Assembly (NCBI RefSeq): GCF_946477055.1
Contig: NZ_CAMKXG010000165.1
Span: 1 to 8,238, forward strand
Origin: Lonsdalea britannica
GTDB lineage: Bacteria; Pseudomonadota; Gammaproteobacteria; Enterobacterales; Enterobacteriaceae
Length of the DNA: 8,238 nucleotides
Direction: 5' to 3'
Below the pieces are notes generated by a model. That model made no database searches and was not told where the DNA came from. It saw only the letters and a program-made list of their open reading frames with translations. How positions within the stretch are numbered: position 1 is the first letter of the stretch; each line of letters begins with the position of its first letter. Of the stretch, positions 1 to 5,969 are shown piece after piece. The translations under genes and the position numbers were made by a program.

Positions 1-147
1 GATATGAAGTCATGAACGGCCTGCCTATTTTTTGTCAGAGTCTATCGCCTTTTATTGAGTATTTGTAATGCTCAGTATTGAATTCAATAAATGCTATCCC
101 TAATTATTTTGCCGAATCTTATTATGTAATGCTGACTTGAACTTAAA
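1..147. other. AT-rich upstream intergenic region
   Basis: No convincing gene lies here. Frame 1 reads four codons and then TGA at 13-15, which could be the tail of an upstream gene, but this is too short to judge. The rest is AT-rich and probably carries the promoter of the downstream ThDP enzyme. A TATTAT box at 120-125 is one mismatch from the sigma70 -10 consensus but has no good -35 partner, so an activator may be needed. TTGAAT at 78-83 could be a -35 box but lacks a good -10 at the right distance. The 9-base word TGTAATGCT occurs twice, at 64-72 and 125-133. Confidence 0.45.
76..89. promoter_or_regulatory. 14-bp perfect palindrome, candidate operator
   Basis: TATTGAATTCAATA is a perfect 14-bp inverted repeat about 75 bp upstream of the preferred start of the ThDP enzyme gene. 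It contains a possible -35 hexamer (TTGAAT). A dimeric regulator could bind here. AT-rich palindromes also arise by chance, so only the symmetry is certain. Confidence 0.3.
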
Positions 148-150
148 ATG

Positions 151-157
151 AGGAAAG
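151..157 (+). promoter_or_regulatory. Ribosome binding site that fixes the start of the ThDP enzyme
   Basis: AGGAAAG lies 5 nt before the ATG at 163. It overlaps the region just downstream of the in-frame ATG at 148, which itself has no Shine-Dalgarno sequence. This favours ATG 163 as the true start. Confidence 0.65.
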
Positions 158-162
158 TCTCT

Positions 163-1857
163 ATGGAAGAAATATCACAGCGGACAGTGGCGGAAATCCT
201 TGTTAGATATTTAGAGGGTGTCGGAGTGGATACCGCCTTTGGGGTTTCAGGGGCTTATATTGCCCCTGTATGGAGGGCGCTGTCAGAATCGTCTATTCGA
301 ACCGTTCACTGCCGACACGAAACCGGCGCAACGTTTTGTGCTGCTGAATATAGCCTATACCTGCACAAGCCCGCCGCCGTATTTACCACGGCCGGACCGG
401 GTATTATCAATGCATTGACGGCAGTGCGAGCCGCAAAGCTGGACGGCGCTAAAGTGATATTCATTGGTCCTATCACCACGGCGCAGCGTAACGGGCTTTG
501 GGGGTTGCAACAAACGACGGTAGAGGACGTCAACGCCCTGCAGGGAGATGGCAATTCAGGATACTTCGATCAAGTTGTCTGTATTGATGAAAAAGAAAAA
601 ATAAGTGAAGCGATCGACGCCATTAATCATTTTAAAGTTTCTCAGGGCCATGTGCTCGGTATATTCATTCTTCCCCATATCCAAAAGTCGGAAGTCGCAC
701 ACGACGAATACAATGAAAACACACAATATATTCCCTCGCCGATAGTCCGGAAAGATGAAGATGCGCTAGCCGCGCAGCAGCAAAAAATAGCGGAAGTGCT
801 TGCCGCGGGTAATACCATTATCTGGAATGGATATGGTTGTCTCTCTGCATCAGACATATTAACGCGACTCGCCATCGAAACGCAGACGGCGGTTATGTCT
901 ACGCCTCGCGGGAAAGGTATTTTCCCCGAGAAGCATCCGTTATATTTGGGAACGACCGGCTTAGGCTGCGATGAAACGGCGCTTCTTTCCGCTATCCACC
1001 ACCCCTCGTTAAAATCAATGGTTATTCTGGGAACGCGATTAGGGGAATCCAGCTCGCATTATCTTCAAAATAAAATAAAAGGTATTAAGGTCTATTATGT
1101 CAGCCTGGAAAATGCGGATATTAAAAATAACCTTCCTCCGGAAACCGAAGTTATTGATGCCGAGCTTTCAACATTTTTAGAGGGAGTCTACCAAAAAATA
1201 AAAACGCTCCCTCATGCTCACCTGTCGCGGGTTATTCCATTACCCGAGTCGTTTCAACGTCAGGTTCCGCTCAAGACCAATGACGGCCTGGTCAATCCCA
1301 AGGATGTGATGGCCGTGATTCAGAAGGTGGCGATCGATGAATACGACTGTCTGGTGGCGGCTGATGCCGGAAACTCGCACGTCTGGACAAACCGATACTT
1401 GCAGTTTCAAAAGCCTAATCGCTACCGGGTCAACTCAGCATTAGGCACGATGGGCCACTATGCCAGTGGTATTGTCGGGTTGGCGATGTCGGGTAAAGTC
1501 ACCGTCGGTATCATCGGCGATGGTTCGATGCTGATGAATAACGAAATCAGTACCGCAGTTCAGCATCGAGCCCCGGCGATTTGGGTGGTATTAAATGATG
1601 GCGGCTATAACATGTGCCGGCAGGGGTTGAACTCGGTCGGTTATCCGGCGCTGGATTGTGCGATTCCGCAGGTCGATTTTGCGTTGTTCGCCCATGCCTT
1701 AGGCGCTGATGGGATTCAGGTCACCCGTCATGACGAATTAGAAACGGCGCTACGTGCGGCGATTACGCAAGCGGTCCCCACGGTCATTGATGTCCGGATT
1801 GATCGGGACGTGCTGCCGCCGGTCGCGGGGCGCAATAAGGCCGTCAAATCACTCTAA
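163..1857 (+). CDS. ThDP-dependent enzyme, acetolactate synthase-like
   Basis: This is a cytoplasmic thiamine diphosphate enzyme of the acetolactate synthase / 2-keto acid decarboxylase superfamily. It probably decarboxylates a 2-keto acid and may ligate the product to an acceptor; the substrate is not evident. The protein is 564 aa from the ATG at 163, or 569 aa from the ATG at 148. The N-terminal pyrimidine-binding domain has RHETGA with the expected catalytic Glu at about residue 53, followed by a TTAGPG motif. A central domain follows. The C-terminal PP-binding domain has GDGS at about residues 452-455 and the downstream LNDGGYN, where Asp-Gly replaces the Asn-Asn pair of classical acetolactate synthases. 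The length is normal for the family. No small regulatory subunit (ilvN-like) follows, so a housekeeping branched-chain role is unlikely. The first two thirds are visibly more AT-rich than the last third. A scytonemin-type (ScyA-like) acyloin synthase or another secondary-metabolism role is possible but unproven. Confidence 0.85.
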   Translation: MEEISQRTVAEILVRYLEGVGVDTAFGVSGAYIAPVWRALSESSIRTVHCRHETGATFCAAEYSLYLHKPAAVFTTAGPGIINALTAVRAAKLDGAKVIFIGPITTAQRNGLWGLQQTTVEDVNALQGDGNSGYFDQVVCIDEKEKISEAIDAINHFKVSQGHVLGIFILPHIQKSEVAHDEYNENTQYIPSPIVRKDEDALAAQQQKIAEVLAAGNTIIWNGYGCLSASDILTRLAIETQTAVMSTPRGKGIFPEKHPLYLGTTGLGCDETALLSAIHHPSLKSMVILGTRLGESSSHYLQNKIKGIKVYYVSLENADIKNNLPPETEVIDAELSTFLEGVYQKIKTLPHAHLSRVIPLPESFQRQVPLKTNDGLVNPKDVMAVIQKVAIDEYDCLVAADAGNSHVWTNRYLQFQKPNRYRVNSALGTMGHYASGIVGLAMSGKVTVGIIGDGSMLMNNEISTAVQHRAPAIWVVLNDGGYNMCRQGLNSVGYPALDCAIPQVDFALFAHALGADGIQVTRHDELETALRAAITQAVPTVIDVRIDRDVLPPVAGRNKAVKSL

Positions 1858-1912
1858 ACCAAGCATCGCCATACCGCCGCGCATCGGCCGTTAGCGCACG
1901 GCAAGTTGATCA

Positions 1913-1942
1913 GCGCATTACCTCATTCGTGAGGTAATGCGC
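1913..1942. terminator. Perfect 13-bp stem hairpin between convergent genes
   Basis: GCGCATTACCTCA at 1913-1925 pairs perfectly with 1930-1942 across a TTCG loop. It lies between the stop of the ThDP gene (1857) and the stop of the convergent arabinofuranosidase gene (1980), the classic place for a bidirectional terminator. Neither side has a strong T-run, so it may work as a weak terminator or as a 3'-end stabilising stem. The remaining intergenic sequence shows no gene. Confidence 0.7.
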
Positions 1943-1979
1943 GTTCAATAGGCGTCCTGATTGCCGCAATCGCACTCCC

Positions 1980-3575
1980 TTATTCCAGACTGACCACCAC
2001 CACTGATTTTGCTGGGATAGACAGATTCAGTTGCGACCCGTCGATCTTGCCACCCTGATAAGGGACAGGGTGAATGGCTTCGGCCTGACCGGGAACGTTA
2101 TGTGCATCCGACGTCGTGCTGGTCAGCACTTCTCCCGCCACCGTTTTCACCTTCAGCGTGCCAAGTTTAATGGCCAGATCGTAGCCCTCGTGCTGGTTCA
2201 TATTCGCGACCCCGATATACGTTTTGCCGTCTTTTCCCTTGGCGGCGGAAACATTGAGGGCCGGGAATGGGTGCCCGTCATACGTCAGTTGAGGCGCTTT
2301 TACCGTCAGCGGGATGGCGGTCGAATCCTGGAATGGCACGTACATTTTGTAGGCATAGTAGGTCGGCGTTAATGCGATCTTATCGCCTTCCGTCAGGATC
2401 ATCGCCTGCAACACGTTAATGGTCTGCGCGATGTTGGTCATCCGTACGCGATCGGTATGCTGATGGAAAATGTTGAAGTTGGCGGCCGCCAGAATGCCGT
2501 CCCGCAGCGTGTTCTGCTGGAACAGATGGCCGTGATAGGTGCCGGGTTCGACGTTATACCATGTGCCCCATTCGTCGACGAACAGACCGATACGTTTCTC
2601 AGGATCGTTCTTATCCATGACGGCGATATGCTGGCGCAGCACGTCATCCATACGCAGCGTCTGTTGGAAAATGGCGTTCCACTGTGCGTCGGGAAAACCG
2701 GTGGCGGATGCCTGATTGCGGTTCTTCCAGTCGCCGGTGAGCACGGTATAGAAGTGCAGGGAAATGGCGTCCAGATGCGCGTTGGCGTTTTTCATGACGA
2801 CGTCGGTCCAGTTCGTGTCGTCGTTATTCGCGCCGGAGCCGACGCGCACCGCCGTGTTGTCGTTATCGTTGTGGAAATTGGTGCCGTTTTTATGGAACAG
2901 TGCGCCCCAGCGGCGTAATTCGTTCGCATAGTATTCCGGCGTCATATTACCGCCGCAGCCCCAACTTTCATTGCCTATGCCGATAAAAGGCACTTTGAAG
3001 GGCGCATCGCGGCCGTTGGCGCGACGCTCGTTAGCCAGACTGTCGCGATCTTTGGACGTCAGATATTCGATCCACTCGCGCATCTCCGTCGGCGTAGACG
3101 AAGCCACGTTGACGGAAACATAGGCGTCCGCGCCAATCTGTTCGGCAAAGTCGAAAAACTCATGCGTGCCGAACGCGTTAGACTCGAGCGCGCCTCCCCA
3201 CCAGTTGTTTTTACGCACCGGGCGTTTGTCGCGCGGACCGATGCCGTCGCGCCAGTGATATTCATCCGCAAAACAGCCCCCCGGCCAACGTACGACTGGC
3301 ACCTTGATCGCTTTTAGGGCAGCGACCACATCGTTTCTGATGCCGCGCGTGTTGGGGATGGGGGAGTCGGGACCGACCCAGATACCGTCGTAAATACCTC
3401 GTCCCAAATGTTCGGAAAACTGGCCGTAGATATAGCGAGAAATCGGCGGGCCGGGATGGTCCGCCTGAAGCGTAGCTTCTACCCGGTGAGGGTCGGCGGC
3501 GGACGTTGAGCCGAAGGGCAAGGCCAGCGCGGCCAACGTCACGCCCATGATTCCTGTGAAGCGGTTTTTTTTCAT
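1980..3575 (-). CDS. Exported GH51 alpha-L-arabinofuranosidase
   Basis: This glycoside hydrolase family 51 enzyme removes terminal alpha-L-arabinofuranosyl residues from arabinan, arabinoxylan or pectin side chains. The 531-aa product starts with a Sec-type signal peptide: a KKNR basic end, a hydrophobic stretch to about residue 20, and cleavage near STSAA (residues 24-28), with no lipobox Cys. The mature enzyme should be periplasmic or secreted. The (beta/alpha)8 catalytic region has GNESWG with the acid/base Glu near residue 203 and VDEWGTW with the nucleophile Glu near 335. A C-terminal beta-sandwich ends the protein, as in GH51. An in-frame GTG at 3581 is rejected as the start because it lies inside the GAGGTG ribosome binding site; ATG 3575 has ideal spacing. 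Transcription appears to be controlled by a CRP-like site and a RAT/terminator leader just upstream. No transporter or other hydrolase is adjacent. Confidence 0.93.
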   Translation of the reverse strand: MKKNRFTGIMGVTLAALALPFGSTSAADPHRVEATLQADHPGPPISRYIYGQFSEHLGRGIYDGIWVGPDSPIPNTRGIRNDVVAALKAIKVPVVRWPGGCFADEYHWRDGIGPRDKRPVRKNNWWGGALESNAFGTHEFFDFAEQIGADAYVSVNVASSTPTEMREWIEYLTSKDRDSLANERRANGRDAPFKVPFIGIGNESWGCGGNMTPEYYANELRRWGALFHKNGTNFHNDNDNTAVRVGSGANNDDTNWTDVVMKNANAHLDAISLHFYTVLTGDWKNRNQASATGFPDAQWNAIFQQTLRMDDVLRQHIAVMDKNDPEKRIGLFVDEWGTWYNVEPGTYHGHLFQQNTLRDGILAAANFNIFHQHTDRVRMTNIAQTINVLQAMILTEGDKIALTPTYYAYKMYVPFQDSTAIPLTVKAPQLTYDGHPFPALNVSAAKGKDGKTYIGVANMNQHEGYDLAIKLGTLKVKTVAGEVLTSTTSDAHNVPGQAEAIHPVPYQGGKIDGSQLNLSIPAKSVVVVSLE

Positions 3576-3578
3576 AGA

Positions 3579-3584
3579 CACCTC
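3579..3584 (-). promoter_or_regulatory. Ribosome binding site of the arabinofuranosidase gene
   Basis: On the minus strand GAGGTG stands 3 nt before ATG 3575, with its GAGG core 5 nt before it. It lies only about 11 nt downstream of the T-run of the leader terminator, so termination would release the transcript just before the ribosome binding site. Confidence 0.75.
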
Positions 3585-3595
3585 GGTGATGGCAC

Positions 3596-3641
3596 AAAAA
3601 AAAACCTGAACGGCCTCTCGTAAGAGAACCTTTCAGGTTTT
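3596..3641 (-). terminator. Intrinsic terminator in the arabinofuranosidase leader (attenuator)
   Basis: Read on the minus strand, AAAACCTGAA (3641 to 3632) pairs perfectly with TTCAGGTTTT (3610 to 3601). Further pairing inside (GG/CC, then CTCT/AGAG) is interrupted by small bulges and closes on a 4-nt loop. Nine consecutive T's follow (complement of A's 3596-3604). This is a textbook Rho-independent terminator. It lies after the lysR stop and before the arabinofuranosidase start. Its first arm overlaps the 3' end of a RAT motif, so the two structures exclude each other. That makes it a conditional terminator; it would also stop read-through from lysR. Confidence 0.88.
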
Positions 3642-3667
3642 GCCTGGCCGACGGCCAGTGACAATCC
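3635..3667 (-). promoter_or_regulatory. RAT site: BglG/LicT/SacY-family RNA antiterminator
   Basis: On the minus strand the element begins GGATTGTCACTGGCC, has a short GTC loop, and ends GGCCAGGCAAAACCT. This matches the remembered consensus of ribonucleic antiterminators (GGATTGTnACTG ... CAGGCAAAACC) found ahead of bgl, arb, lic and sac genes. The upper stem CTGGCC/GGCCAG is a perfect 6 bp; the lower GGATT...AAACC part pairs around internal loops, as in known RATs. Its last 7 bases are the first bases of the terminator stem, giving the expected either/or switch. A BglG-type antiterminator protein, normally controlled by PTS phosphorylation, should bind this RNA. No such protein is encoded in this window, so it must act from elsewhere in the genome. 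Confidence 0.87.
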
Positions 3668-3677
3668 AATATTTGTG

Positions 3678-3727
3678 TGAACCAAGGCTACTGAAATCGC
3701 CGTGTCGCGGCTGTTAGGCGGGTCACA
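3678..3727 (-). promoter_or_regulatory. Candidate CRP-dependent promoter of the arabinofuranosidase
   Basis: On the minus strand TGTGA-N6-TAACA (3727 to 3712) matches the CRP consensus TGTGA-N6-TCACA in 9 of 10 positions. A TAGCCT hexamer (3690 to 3685) keeps the three most important -10 bases (T, A and final T). A start at A3678 would place the CRP site at exactly -41.5, as in class II CRP promoters, and would put the RAT at about +12. There is no good -35 box, as expected for an activated promoter. The promoter is inferred, but the geometry is consistent. Confidence 0.55.
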
Positions 3728-3766
3728 CTTCCACCGTTTGCGCTGTCGGGCCGGTTTCGGCACCCG

Positions 3767-4681
3767 TCAGCGGCGGTTGAAATTCATCTGCGGGGTCAGA
3801 AAGGCGCTGCGGAACCACAGTCGGAACGCATTCATCGACGGAGTAAATATCGCGTCTTTTCGCCATGCCAGCCCGACGTTCATGGGATGCAGATTGTCGG
3901 TCAGCGCGCGGGTTTCGATGCGTTTCCCTTCCAGCGACCAGGGGCGATAAACCAGATCGGACAGGATCGCGACGCCAAGCCCGTCTGCCACCATGCTGCG
4001 TACGGCTTCAACGGAACTGGTCCGCAGCATCACGCGGGGACGCTGTGCGCTTTCCTCCCAGTAGCGCATCGCGCTGTGGTCGGCCTCATCCACAGTCAGC
4101 ATGATGAACGGTTCTTTGGCGACGTCCGCCAGCGTGAGATGCGGCTTGTCGCACAGCGGATGACGGCTGGGCAGCCAGAGACGGCGCTCGGAGTTAAATA
4201 GCGTTTCCGACGTGATGCCCGGAAGCGTCAGGTTAGCGGTCAGCACCAATGCGATATCCAGCGAGCCATCCAGCAGACCGCGTTCGATGTCGATGCGCTC
4301 CCGCTCGTAGAGGTTGATCTTCAGGTGCGGAAAAGCGGAAGAGAGCCGCTGCAAATGGTAAGGCAGAAAATAGCCCATCACCGTGTAGGAGGCAGCCAGA
4401 TTCAGCTGGCCGCAGATCTGGTCGTCGGTGGAAGGAATATGCAACGCATCGTCCACGCTGCGCAGAATGGAGTAGGCGTGGTGCAGGAAATGAGTCCCGG
4501 TCTCCGTCAGCGTCATGCCTCGCACCGAACGCCGGAATAGCGGCTTTCCCAATAAACTTTCCAGCTCCTGAATGGCGCTGGTGACGCCCGACTGCGAGAT
4601 GTTCAGGTGAATGGCAGCCTGCGATATCTGTCCCATTTCCGCCGTGGCGACAAAGTAGCGAATCTGGCGTAGTGTCAGCAT
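3767..4681 (-). CDS. LysR-type transcriptional regulator
   Basis: The 304-aa protein has normal LysR-family length. The N-terminal winged helix-turn-helix covers about residues 1-60 (LRQIRYFVATAE, then ISQAAIHLNISQSGVTSAIQELE and LFRRS.RGMTLTETG). The rest is the two-lobed effector-binding domain (about 90-295), including the SMVADGLGVAILSD segment typical of the family. The start ATG 4681 has GGAGAAG just upstream (4691 to 4685). It is transcribed divergently from the PxpA-biotin carboxylase operon, the usual arrangement for a LysR protein and its target, so it probably activates that operon in response to the substrate or an intermediate. It also lies upstream of the arabinofuranosidase on the same strand, but that gene has its own promoter and leader. 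Ligand unknown. Confidence 0.92.
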   Translation of the reverse strand: MLTLRQIRYFVATAEMGQISQAAIHLNISQSGVTSAIQELESLLGKPLFRRSVRGMTLTETGTHFLHHAYSILRSVDDALHIPSTDDQICGQLNLAASYTVMGYFLPYHLQRLSSAFPHLKINLYERERIDIERGLLDGSLDIALVLTANLTLPGITSETLFNSERRLWLPSRHPLCDKPHLTLADVAKEPFIMLTVDEADHSAMRYWEESAQRPRVMLRTSSVEAVRSMVADGLGVAILSDLVYRPWSLEGKRIETRALTDNLHPMNVGLAWRKDAIFTPSMNAFRLWFRSAFLTPQMNFNRR

Positions 4682-4684
4682 GGT

Positions 4685-4691
4685 CTTCTCC
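4685..4691 (-). promoter_or_regulatory. Ribosome binding site of the lysR-type gene
   Basis: GGAGAAG on the minus strand, with the GGAG core 6 nt before ATG 4681, supports this start. Confidence 0.6.
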
Positions 4692-4728
4692 GGTGTAAGG
4701 GGCTGAAATCAGTCCGGCGATGTCTCCG

Positions 4729-4744
4729 GGATAAGGCCTTATCC
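4729..4744. promoter_or_regulatory. 16-bp perfect palindrome, candidate operator in divergent region
   Basis: GGATAAGGCCTTATCC is perfectly symmetric and lies 48 bp upstream of the lysR start and 109 bp upstream of pxpA. It is a good candidate binding site for the adjacent LysR protein, allowing autoregulation and activation of the divergent operon. It does not follow the T-N11-A spacing of the classic LysR box exactly, so another dimeric regulator is possible. Confidence 0.45.
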
Positions 4745-4810
4745 TACGATCTCTTTTTTCGATGGCTTGCTATCAGAAAATACTGCTATTCGGCTGTAAA
4801 AAACTTCCCC

Positions 4811-4852
4811 TATATTATTTTTAAATCAATGAGCTACCAATAATAAATTATT
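4811..4852 (+). promoter_or_regulatory. Candidate -10 box and leader of the pxpA operon
   Basis: TATATT at 4811-4816 is a fair -10 box in an AT-rich stretch. The -35 region (about 4788-4793) is poor, which fits dependence on an activator such as the LysR protein. TGCTAT is repeated at 4768-4773 and 4784-4789, close to where an activator would contact polymerase. The leader to ATG 4853 has no clear Shine-Dalgarno sequence. Confidence 0.35.
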
Positions 4853-5629
4853 ATGATAAAACACATCGACCTAAATTCTGATATGGGCGAAGACTTCGGA
4901 ACCTGGGTAATTAACGGCAATATTGATCGGGAAATTATGCCACTCATAAGTTCTGCCAATATTGCTACCGGGTTTCATGCTGGCGACCCTACCGTCATGC
5001 GTAAAACCATCGAGATGGCGAAATATTATGGCGTCGAGATTGGCGCACATCCCGGCTATCGCGATTTAATGGGTTTTGGCCGTCGTTATATTGCTATGCA
5101 ACCGGATGAATTAGTTAACGATATCGTTTATCAGCTGGGGGCTTTGCGGGAATTGGCGCGCTTATATCACATGGAATTACAGCACATCAAACCGCACGGC
5201 GCACTTTATATGCATCTGGCGAAAGAAGAAGCCTCGGCGCAGTGTTTTGTCGAAGCCCTGCATCGGATCGCGCCTAATTTACTGCTGTACTGCATGCACG
5301 GCACCGCCGTATGGCGAGCAGCCCAGTCCTTACAACATCCTGTAATTTGTGAGTTTTATGCGGATCGCGACTATGACCGGAGCGGTTCTATCGTCTTCAC
5401 CCGCCGGGTCGGAGCGCTGAACCCGGACGACGTCGCGCAGAAGGTGCTCCGCGCCTGTCGGGATGGCGTCGTTCGCACCGTTGAGGGAGAAGATATTCCC
5501 ATCGTTTTCGATTCGGTCTGCATGCATAGCGATACACCGGGCGCGCACGAATTGTTAAAGGCGACCTGCGAATTATTAAAAGCCGCATCCATTGCTATTA
5601 CCGCACCCGAAAAGAAACCGGTGTTTTAA
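4853..5629 (+). CDS. pxpA: LamB/YcsF family protein, 5-oxoprolinase subunit A-like
   Basis: This is a 258-aa cytoplasmic protein of the LamB/YcsF family. PxpA of this family works with PxpB and PxpC to hydrolyse 5-oxoproline to glutamate with ATP. Family motifs appear in order: [11 protein letters not shown] (6-16), [13 protein letters not shown] (34-46), [16 protein letters not shown] (63-78), KPHGALY (113-119), YADRDYD, and the late CMHSDTPGA. Length is normal. ATG 4853 gives the usual family N-terminus although no ribosome binding site is visible before it. It is the first gene of the operon; the biotin carrier gene starts 32 nt after its stop. The substrate may be 5-oxoproline, but the biotin carboxylase partners suggest another lactam, amide or urea-like compound. 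Confidence 0.9.
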   Translation: MIKHIDLNSDMGEDFGTWVINGNIDREIMPLISSANIATGFHAGDPTVMRKTIEMAKYYGVEIGAHPGYRDLMGFGRRYIAMQPDELVNDIVYQLGALRELARLYHMELQHIKPHGALYMHLAKEEASAQCFVEALHRIAPNLLLYCMHGTAVWRAAQSLQHPVICEFYADRDYDRSGSIVFTRRVGALNPDDVAQKVLRACRDGVVRTVEGEDIPIVFDSVCMHSDTPGAHELLKATCELLKAASIAITAPEKKPVF

Positions 5630-5647
5630 AAATAATAATGCCGTATC

Positions 5648-5654
5648 AGGAGTG
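5648..5654 (+). promoter_or_regulatory. Ribosome binding site of the biotin carrier gene
   Basis: AGGAGTG lies 7 nt before ATG 5662, a strong signal in contrast to the weak one before pxpA. Confidence 0.65.
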
Positions 5655-5661
5655 ATTATCG

Positions 5662-5910
5662 ATGAAAGAATATGAAGTTTATTCTCCTTTGCCAGGCGTT
5701 TTTTATCGGCAACCTGCACCCGAGATGCCGCCCTTTATGGAAGAGGGCGAGAATGTTCAGGAAGATACGGTTATTGGCCTGATTGAAGTCATGAAACAAT
5801 TTACCGAAATGGTCGCCGGGCATTCAGGAAAATTAATCGAATTCAAAGTGGAAAGTGGCGAACCGATCGAACCCGGACAGGTTATTGCCATTATTAAAAG
5901 CGATCGCTAA
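5662..5910 (+). CDS. Minimal biotin carboxyl carrier protein (AccB-like)
   Basis: This 82-aa protein consists of little more than one biotinyl domain, which carries CO2 on biotin between a carboxylase and a carboxyltransferase. The expected biotinylated lysine is Lys45 in the motif EVMKQF; most carriers have EAMKM or EAMKL. The flanking pattern of a flattened beta barrel is visible (SPLPGVFYRQP at the start, GHSGKLIEFKVESGEPIEPGQVIAII at the end). Housekeeping AccB of enterobacteria is about twice as long, with an extra N-terminal part and a Pro/Ala linker, both absent here. Together with its place between pxpA and the biotin carboxylase, this indicates a carrier dedicated to this operon rather than to fatty acid synthesis. 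A lipoyl domain is less likely given the Met-Lys context and the biotin carboxylase next door. Confidence 0.88.
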   Translation: MKEYEVYSPLPGVFYRQPAPEMPPFMEEGENVQEDTVIGLIEVMKQFTEMVAGHSGKLIEFKVESGEPIEPGQVIAIIKSDR

Positions 5911-5959
5911 ATAAACATTTTTATTATCGCTAAGCGTTTATTTTGATCACCGCGGAAGT

Positions 5960-5963
5960 GGAG
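5960..5963 (+). promoter_or_regulatory. Ribosome binding site that fixes the biotin carboxylase start
   Basis: GGAG lies 6 nt before ATG 5970. The alternative in-frame TTG at 5943 has no such signal and would add nine residues not seen in the family. Confidence 0.65.
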
Positions 5964-5969
5964 ATATTG

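Noticed and set aside
1..15. Four codons and a TGA in frame 1 at the window edge, and a minus-strand ATG at 13-11
   Set aside because: Too short to assign to any gene; either could be chance.
2457..2918. 153-codon open frame on the plus strand opposite the arabinofuranosidase
   Set aside because: It is a shadow of the GH51 gene; the GH51 protein has catalytic motifs and a signal peptide in the true frame.
5899..5908. AGCGATCGCT palindrome at the end of the biotin carrier gene
   Set aside because: It is a short coding-region palindrome (Ser-Asp-Arg-stop codons) and needs no regulatory explanation.
5909..5943. Inverted repeat AAATAAAC ... GTTTATTT between the carrier and biotin carboxylase genes
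   Set aside because: The 8-bp stem is almost all A/T with a 19-nt loop, so it is too weak to be a terminator; the genes still look co-transcribed.
5943..5969. TTG start giving a nine-residue N-terminal extension of the biotin carboxylase
   Set aside because: ATG 5970 has a proper GGAG site and gives the family N-terminus; the extension has neither support.
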